DNA of 41,885 bases, from the NCBI GenBank assembly GCA_017513965.1, contig JAFWMI010000280.1, positions 1-41,885 of the forward strand. The letters run 5' to 3'. Below, one piece after another: positions 37,126-41,885 of the stretch. Both the position numbers and the translations under genes were made by a program. The notes under the pieces are model-generated. The model was not told the DNA's origin. It did not search any database and saw nothing but the letters and a program-made list of their open reading frames with translations. The first letter of the stretch is position 1. Each line of letters begins with the position of its first letter. The stretch comes from Atopobiaceae bacterium. GTDB lineage: Bacteria; Actinomycetota; Coriobacteriia; Coriobacteriales; Atopobiaceae.

Positions 37126-37665
37126 ATGCAAAGCAAAGAGAAAAAGGCACCACGGGCGTCCTTCTTTGCACCTGGATCCCTGGCCTACGACGTTGCCATG
37201 CTTGTGGCCAAGATTGCGGCCATTGCCCTCTTTGCGACGGTGCTGTTCTCGTTCGTGTTTGGACTCATGCGTGTGACCGATCCCAGCATGGAGCCACGCT
37301 TCCTTGATGGCGACCTTGTGCTCTTCTATCGTCTGGACAAGCGCTACCGTGAGCGTGACGTGGTGGTGTTTGAGCACAATGGATTGCCCACCACGGGGCG
37401 CGTGGTCGCAGTTGGCGGGGACACGGTGAACATCGACTCGCGTGGCTTGCTCGTAAACGGGGCGTATCAGCAGGAGCAGGGCATCACCGACGACACCACG
37501 CAGGTAGCGGATGGCGTGACCTTCCCCCTTACGGTTCCCACCGATGCCGTGTTTCTTCTAGGCGACAATCGCGATGAGGCAGTTGACTCACGCATTGTGG
37601 GATGTGTGCCCGTGGATCAGTCCTCTGGCAAGGTGATTGGCCTCTTTAGGAGACGTGGCTTTTAA
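37126..37665 (+). CDS. Signal peptidase I-like protein with altered catalytic dyad (SipA-like)
   Basis: The 179-residue protein has one N-terminal membrane helix (about 24-46) and the signal peptidase fold: box with DPSMEP (S54), RDVVVF, then GRVVAVGGDTV and LGDNRDEAVDSR. In active enzymes the third box reads KR with a catalytic Lys; here codon 91 is GGG (Gly), so the Ser/Lys dyad is broken although the nucleophile Ser remains. S54 and G91 are 37 residues apart, the normal dyad spacing. Placed just before a pilin and a class B-type sortase, it resembles SipA of streptococcal pilus loci, a signal-peptidase homologue needed for pilus assembly. GTGGAG precedes the ATG. Confidence 0.85.
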   Translation: MQSKEKKAPRASFFAPGSLAYDVAMLVAKIAAIALFATVLFSFVFGLMRVTDPSMEPRFLDGDLVLFYRLDKRYRERDVVVFEHNGLPTTGRVVAVGGDTVNIDSRGLLVNGAYQQEQGITDDTTQVADGVTFPLTVPTDAVFLLGDNRDEAVDSRIVGCVPVDQSSGKVIGLFRRRGF

Positions 37666-37739
37666 ACCGTAACGCTCACGTCAGGGGTTAGCATACGCCC
37701 CTCCCGCAACCCGCCTAAGTATAGAATAGTGCCTGATAA

Positions 37740-37874
37740 ATGACCCTGACCAGCTTGACGGAGGTGAGGGCCTGCGGGACGCCCCAGGGATGGCGGGACG
37801 TGCCGGTGCAGAGGAAGGTCGGGGCGCTGTGCAAGAAGCTCGGGATAGACCCTGTCGGACCTGTTGCTTCTTAA
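37740..37874 (+). other. Possible 44-codon ORF or gene remnant
   Basis: ATG at 37740 opens a 44-codon frame (start MTLTSLTEVRACGTPQGW, containing VQRKVGALCKKLGIDP) with distinctly GC-rich bases between AT-rich flanks. No ribosome site precedes it and I do not recognise the peptide. It may be the fossil of an inserted gene rather than a working gene. Confidence 0.25.
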
Positions 37875-37984
37875 CGATAAGGTCGATATGCTGACCCAAT
37901 TCCTGAGCGTTACTGTTTAAGCTGTTAGCTTTGGAAACGTAAGTGCGTTCGAACCGAAATGTGGACCAATAGGCAGTTTGCTCC

Positions 37985-38011
37985 TTGCCACGGATATGCA
38001 AATCGTATAAT
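37985..38011 (+). promoter_or_regulatory. Probable promoter of the pilin operon
   Basis: TTGCCA (37985-37990), a short 15-base spacer and a consensus TATAAT (38006-38011) lie 66 bases before the pilin start. The -10 box is the centre of the palindrome CGTATAATACG, a possible operator. The sub-optimal spacer suggests an activator-dependent promoter. Confidence 0.55.
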
Positions 38012-38077
38012 ACGAATTATTCATAATTGTGTCTGGTGCATACCCGCAACAGGATGTGATAAGGGAAAGGAGTGACA

Positions 38078-39694
38078 ATGTTCGAGAGACTGCGTAGGGG
38101 AGGGGCGGTGGCAGCAGCCTTGGCGTTGGCCATTGCCGGCTTTGGGGCTACGCCCGCACTGGCGGAAGATGATGCCGTGCCATATGACCCTGATAAAGCG
38201 GTGCTCACCAAGGTGATTGACGCGCCGGCCGGCACCGATGCGTCGCAGGACAAGTACGTGTTCCACTTTGCAGGTGGCGGGACGGTTATCGAGGACGGCG
38301 ACGATTTAATCTCTGATGGCGTCGTGCAGAACAAGGCTACGATAAAGGCCGATGATACTGTTCCCACGATTCCCGACGTGACGTTGAATGGCGTTCAGCT
38401 GACCACAGAGAACACGCTGAGCAACGGCCAAGTAGCTCAGGCGGTAGTCCAGAAATCCATAACGGACATCCTTGAAGGTGTGGAATTCCCCCATGCGGGC
38501 GTTTACACCTACGTAGTGACGGAGAAGTCGGTTTCCCTGAGCACGGCAAATGCAGACGACGCCATCTATGCTAACGCATCGCAGGCAGAGTATACCTTGC
38601 GCATTCGAGTATCAAACACCCATACGACCACGGATTCGCTACCGAAAAACAGGGACCTCACCATCGAGAGCGTGACGCTCGAGCAGACCAAAGACGACAA
38701 CGGTAACGCCCTTTACCCCACGGAAAAAATCGATCCGACCTATCCCACGACTACCACTGCTAACAAAAACAAGATTGATCAGACTGCGGAAGGCGTAACG
38801 CCAGGGCCAAATGAGCTTGCTGGTGATGATCGCGGTCGAATGGTTCCAGGATTTACCTTTGCCAACGAGTACATCATGGGTGGATCGTTCCAAGTTAAGA
38901 AGCTCTACGACGGCACCCATAGCGACAGGACCAAATACTCCTTGGTCGAGCTGGCGATCTATTCTGCAGCAGCCGCGAATCCCGACGCGCATGGTGCCTG
39001 CCTAACCTACTTGATTGAGGGCGATGGTATCGACATGACGGAATACAACCAGGACAGCGACGGTGAGCGCAGAAAGCTCAACGGTGTCAAACAGGACATA
39101 CCTCAAAACAATCACTACATGGCAACATTCAATGATAGCGGTTGGGCATACTTAAAGGCGGAGCTCAAGGAAGACAGCGTCATCCGTGTCACCGGTGAGT
39201 TTGGTCCCTACAATGCGGAATACGAGAACCAGAATGAGTACGGCAACAGGAGGATGGTCCTCTCTACGAGCGGTCTTCTTAACGGTCAGACGAAATACGT
39301 GATTGAGAGGGATCCTGGTGATTACGAGCCGACCGGTTATGAGTATGTTGGTACTGATGAAAATGCCGACCCTCGTGTGAGTTCGAACGGAATGACCGCT
39401 ACGCAAAAGCTGACGACGCCCATAACCGACCCGACCGATCTTATACCAAACGAATACGAGAACAACCCCGACGCGTACCACAAAAAGACAATCGAAGAAG
39501 GCTCCTTGGTTGTACAAGGCTCCGCCACCGGCAGCGCAACCACCGTCTTCGTCGTGAACACGATTAACGAGAGCGCGGTCAGTCCCACGGGTATTCTCAT
39601 CGAAAACCTGCCGTACATCCTGATGGTGGGCATTCCGGTGGCCGTGTTTGCCGGCATGTTCGTCATGAAGCGTCGCGGGAACGCGGCTGCGTAG
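38078..39694 (+). CDS. Backbone pilin with isopeptide-type domains (FctA/Spy0128-like)
   Basis: The 538-residue protein has a signal peptide (cleavage near residue 29, PALA). Two domains follow with isopeptide hallmarks: the first K45 (VLTKV), E149 (FPHAGVYTYVVTE) and N263 (FTFANEY); the second K274/K275 (FQVKK), a GDYEPTGYE-type Glu and N494 (VFVVNTI). The C terminus has a sorting-type signal SPTGI (502-506), a membrane helix and KRR. The motif is closer to VPTG-type signals used by pilus sortases than to LPXTG. Strong AAAGGAG precedes the ATG at 38078. It is expected to be the polymerised shaft subunit. The Lys/Asn partners are assigned by position only. Confidence 0.88.
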   Translation: MFERLRRGGAVAAALALAIAGFGATPALAEDDAVPYDPDKAVLTKVIDAPAGTDASQDKYVFHFAGGGTVIEDGDDLISDGVVQNKATIKADDTVPTIPDVTLNGVQLTTENTLSNGQVAQAVVQKSITDILEGVEFPHAGVYTYVVTEKSVSLSTANADDAIYANASQAEYTLRIRVSNTHTTTDSLPKNRDLTIESVTLEQTKDDNGNALYPTEKIDPTYPTTTTANKNKIDQTAEGVTPGPNELAGDDRGRMVPGFTFANEYIMGGSFQVKKLYDGTHSDRTKYSLVELAIYSAAAANPDAHGACLTYLIEGDGIDMTEYNQDSDGERRKLNGVKQDIPQNNHYMATFNDSGWAYLKAELKEDSVIRVTGEFGPYNAEYENQNEYGNRRMVLSTSGLLNGQTKYVIERDPGDYEPTGYEYVGTDENADPRVSSNGMTATQKLTTPITDPTDLIPNEYENNPDAYHKKTIEEGSLVVQGSATGSATTVFVVNTINESAVSPTGILIENLPYILMVGIPVAVFAGMFVMKRRGNAAA

Positions 39695-39715
39695 TCCTCT
39701 TACCTGTAGTATCGC

Positions 39716-40624
39716 ATGGGCGAGGGGATGGCCAAGAAGGTTGTTTGGGCGCTGGATAAGATCGTTGCCTATGCGCTTGTTGCCGCTCTTTGCCTTCCCC
39801 TCGTCATGGGGTGCTACGCGCTGTGGGACAGCCACGTGGTACACGAGCGGGCGAACGTTACCCAATGGCAGCCCTACAAGCCTACCGAACCCGAACCGCT
39901 CTCGTTTTGGGAGCTGCAGCGGATTAACCCCGAGGTGCGGGCGTGGCTCTCGGTATATGGGACCAATATAGACTATCCCGTATGCCAGCCCACGCCCAAG
40001 GAAGAGGAGAAGTACCTCACCACCGACGCCAAGGGTGAGTACTCCCTGAGTGGCGCGCTGTACATAGACGCGAGGGATGCGGGGGACTTCTCCGACTTCG
40101 CCACTATCGTGTATGGCCACCATATGGAGAACGAGGTGATGTTTGGCTCCATAACCAGCTTCGCCAGCAAGGAGTTCTTTGATGAACACCGCTACGGTAA
40201 CCTCTTCGTGAACGACGAGGACTACGGCTTGGAGTTCTTTTGCTACCTCGACGCAGACGCATACGACCGGTCCATATACGGGCGTGAGTCTCGGGAAAAG
40301 AGCAAGTGGAAGAGCTATTTGGACGTGCTGCGCAAGCGGTCCCAACACTGGCGTGACGGCGTGGAGCTAACGGCAGATGACCATATTGTCCTGTTGTCCA
40401 CGTGCTCTGCGGGTTACACCAACGCGAGGGTCATATTGGTAGGCAGGATTTGCAACGAACGCTTTAAGAACCCGTTCGTGAAGATACCCAATCTGGGGAC
40501 GGGTGTGGACGAACAGGAGGGATGGCTGGGAATTCCGTATTGGTGCTGGGTAGCACTGCTGGTGTTGGTCTTGCTGATTACGGCAATAGCAAAGGCAAAG
40601 AGGGATACGAGCACTCATGAGTAG
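39716..40624 (+). CDS. Class B-type pilus sortase
   Basis: The 302-residue transpeptidase has an N-terminal membrane helix (about 12-34) and a sortase domain with YGHHM (H135 or H136), LLSTCSAGYTNARVILVG (C230, R238) and the wide loop before the Cys typical of sortase B. It also has a C-terminal membrane helix (about 273-293). Class B sortases with this role polymerise FctA-type pilins in streptococcal FCT loci. It should cut SPTGI of the upstream pilin and join it to a pilin Lys. It begins 21 bases after the pilin stop; the ATG lacks a good ribosome site, so coupling or the ATG at 39728 may be used. It overlaps the next gene by eight bases. Confidence 0.92.
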   Translation: MGEGMAKKVVWALDKIVAYALVAALCLPLVMGCYALWDSHVVHERANVTQWQPYKPTEPEPLSFWELQRINPEVRAWLSVYGTNIDYPVCQPTPKEEEKYLTTDAKGEYSLSGALYIDARDAGDFSDFATIVYGHHMENEVMFGSITSFASKEFFDEHRYGNLFVNDEDYGLEFFCYLDADAYDRSIYGRESREKSKWKSYLDVLRKRSQHWRDGVELTADDHIVLLSTCSAGYTNARVILVGRICNERFKNPFVKIPNLGTGVDEQEGWLGIPYWCWVALLVLVLLITAIAKAKRDTSTHE

Positions 40625-41420
40625 ACGAGCGCAACAACGACGTAGAGGGGTGCTGCTGCTTGCGGCAGTGCTACTTGCGCTTGTGTGCTCTCCCGCAAGG
40701 GCATTTGCCAGCGACGTTGCCGTTATCATTGCCAAGGTTCGCGTGTTCCAAACGTACGACGTGTCCGCGTCGGGGTTGCAGAACACGTTTGAGTATCTCA
40801 TTGAGCCGGTTGAGGAGGACGCGCCCATGCCAGTAGGTTCGGATGGTACTCCCTTTGCAAGCTTTACGCTCAGGCGTGACGAAGACCTATGGTTGGAGTT
40901 TCCCGTTGAGGTGCAGGCGGACCCGGCCGCGGCACCGTATGTGTATCACTACACGATGCGGCCTAAGCAGGAGAAGCTGTCCGACGGCTTGTACTACGTG
41001 GACGTTCTGAGCACGAACTTATCGCCTGGTGTGAACGAGTACCCACTGGAGATTCACGTACAGCCATCAAACTATGATGCGGCGGTCTCCATCGTGGTGC
41101 CTACCGTACACGCCGAGGTATTCGATGGGCCAAAGGTTACTGACCCCGGTTGGCGCATAAGCCACAAGGCCCCATCCAAGGATCCGGAAGAGACACCTAC
41201 GAACGAGACAGACGACAATCCGGACGGCAAGCCCACTCCAACGCAAACCGCATCGACTGGTACGACCAGTCCGATGGCTGGCACGTCGAGAGCCTCTTTG
41301 GCTCAGACGGATGATGCGCTCGTTGCGACATCTGTGCTGGTAATCCTTGCGTTTGCTGGCATACTGCTGGTTGCTTTTGCCCGTGCGATTCGTGCGAGGG
41401 CGGGTGAGAGCCGTGCGTAG
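40617..41420 (+). CDS. Small sortase-anchored pilin (FctB-like minor subunit)
   Basis: The 267-residue protein has a signal peptide (about 1-31, RAFA), a domain of about 140 residues with beta-rich Val/Tyr patterns (VRVFQTYDVSASGLQNTFEY, YYVDVLST), and a Pro/Thr/Asp-rich stalk (about 185-228). It ends in an LPXTG-like signal LAQTDD (228-233), a membrane helix and RAIRAR. Position and length match the FctB base pilin of streptococcal FCT loci, which anchors the pilus to the wall. The start overlaps the sortase stop by eight bases, and the next gene again overlaps by eight bases. D in place of G in the signal is atypical. Confidence 0.78.
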   Translation: MSRRAQQRRRGVLLLAAVLLALVCSPARAFASDVAVIIAKVRVFQTYDVSASGLQNTFEYLIEPVEEDAPMPVGSDGTPFASFTLRRDEDLWLEFPVEVQADPAAAPYVYHYTMRPKQEKLSDGLYYVDVLSTNLSPGVNEYPLEIHVQPSNYDAAVSIVVPTVHAEVFDGPKVTDPGWRISHKAPSKDPEETPTNETDDNPDGKPTPTQTASTGTTSPMAGTSRASLAQTDDALVATSVLVILAFAGILLVAFARAIRARAGESRA

Positions 41421-41885
41421 ACCTGATCCGAGCCTCACCAGTATGGTGCAACGTATCCTTTCACTGTTCATGAGCATCACGCTCGTCGTGCAGGGCATTC
41501 CCGCGATTCCCGCTCATGCAGAAGAAGTGGAAGTAGCGACCGACGAAGTGGCATGCCAAGCCGTCGTACAGAACGATGATTTGGTATACGAGGCGGGCAC
41601 GCTAGCCCAAACGGCAAAAACTGGCGACGACAGGACATATCAGGTTGCTGTGACGTATGACGAGTCAGCCTGCATTCCTCAAGGCGCAGAGCTGCATGCG
41701 AGGGTGTTGGGCGAGGATGACAAGAGCGACGAGGGGCGACAGCTGCGACAGCTGCGACTTGAGCAAGTCTTGGAGTTGGGTGAGCGGGAGCGCATCCTGG
41801 GGGAGCAGTATCTGGAGTTGTGGATTGAACACGAAGGGCAGGTAATAGAGCCTGCGTCGAGCGTAGACATCCTGGTGGAGACCGA
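41413..41885 (+). CDS. Large surface protein, 5' part only (pilus tip or ancillary protein)
   Basis: The frame is open to the window end (157 codons visible). GTG at 41413 follows GGGTGAGAG and overlaps the minor pilin by eight bases; ATG at 41443 is a possible later start. A signal peptide ends PAHA (about residue 36). The visible mature part is acidic (LRLEQVLELGERERILGEQ) and resembles the domain found at the front of large Gram-positive adhesins with Cna B-type or isopeptide repeats. Streptococcal FCT loci carry such an adhesin (Cpa) at the pilus tip, but the rest of the gene is outside the window, so no anchor can be seen. Confidence 0.75.
   Translation, partial: MRRPDPSLTSMVQRILSLFMSITLVVQGIPAIPAHAEEVEVATDEVACQAVVQNDDLVYEAGTLAQTAKTGDDRTYQVAVTYDESACIPQGAELHARVLGEDDKSDEGRQLRQLRLEQVLELGERERILGEQYLELWIEHEGQVIEPASSVDILVET

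Larger units (their letters stand above)
37666..38077. other. Intergenic region before the pilin gene
   Basis: The 412 bases between the signal-peptidase-like gene and the pilin gene contain the GC-rich 44-codon frame at 37740-37874, AT-rich sequence after 37870 and the pilin promoter candidate at 37985-38011. I found no complete gene, tRNA or terminator with a clear T-tract here. The break separates the first pilus gene from the rest of the locus. Confidence 0.6.

Overview
The window looks like the chromosome of a Coriobacteriia actinobacterium, possibly an Olsenella/Atopobium-type organism; the genus is not certain. Evidence: moderate-to-high GC, an actinobacterial FhaA/FhaB/PstP/RodA-PbpA/PknB-type operon with the RodA/FtsW and PBP parts fused in one protein, Tat-exported proteins, Gram-positive sortase-dependent pili, and a dispersed GGGACWGTCCC palindrome.

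Layout. (1) 1-9.0 kb: a CmpB-type membrane protein, a secreted-type tyrosine phosphatase family member, two cyclic-di-GMP proteins (an EAL protein and a 1288-residue PAS/EAL/GAF/GGDEF protein), and between them a nuclease-like plus helicase fusion. (2) 9.0-11.2 kb: a divergent pair, one membrane-anchored coiled-coil protein and one double zinc-ribbon membrane protein, neither of known function. (3) 11.3-22.2 kb: housekeeping genes argH, purB and purC, interspersed with a DUF4143 ATPase behind a 29-bp-arm perfect palindrome, two Tat substrates, a TSCPD protein and an OmpR-type two-component system. (4) 22.2-26.6 kb: a LytS-type kinase whose partner has an Xre helix-turn-helix in front of its receiver, tRNA-Arg(CCT), two small membrane proteins and a lipoprotein. 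(5) 26.7-36.4 kb on the minus strand: a six-gene operon in the order polytopic Ser/Thr kinase, FhaA-like, FhaB-like, PP2C, FtsW/RodA-PBP fusion, PASTA kinase. (6) 36.6-41.9 kb: tRNA-Leu(CAG), an unassigned structured-RNA candidate, and a pilus locus (signal-peptidase-like protein, backbone pilin, class B-type sortase, small anchored pilin, start of a large surface protein) that runs off the end of the window.

How they fit together. The operon in (5) is a self-contained signalling unit: two kinases write phosphothreonine, a PP2C erases it, two FHA proteins read it, and the physical output is peptidoglycan polymerisation and crosslinking by the fused synthase. The locus in (6) resembles streptococcal FCT pilus islands. 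The most notable detail is that its signal peptidase homologue keeps the nucleophilic Ser but has Gly at the catalytic Lys position, as in the pilus-assembly protein SipA. The best candidates for something new are this pilus locus, the orphan RNA-like transcript before it, the Xre-receiver regulator, the palindrome-controlled ATPase and the zinc-ribbon/coiled-coil pair.
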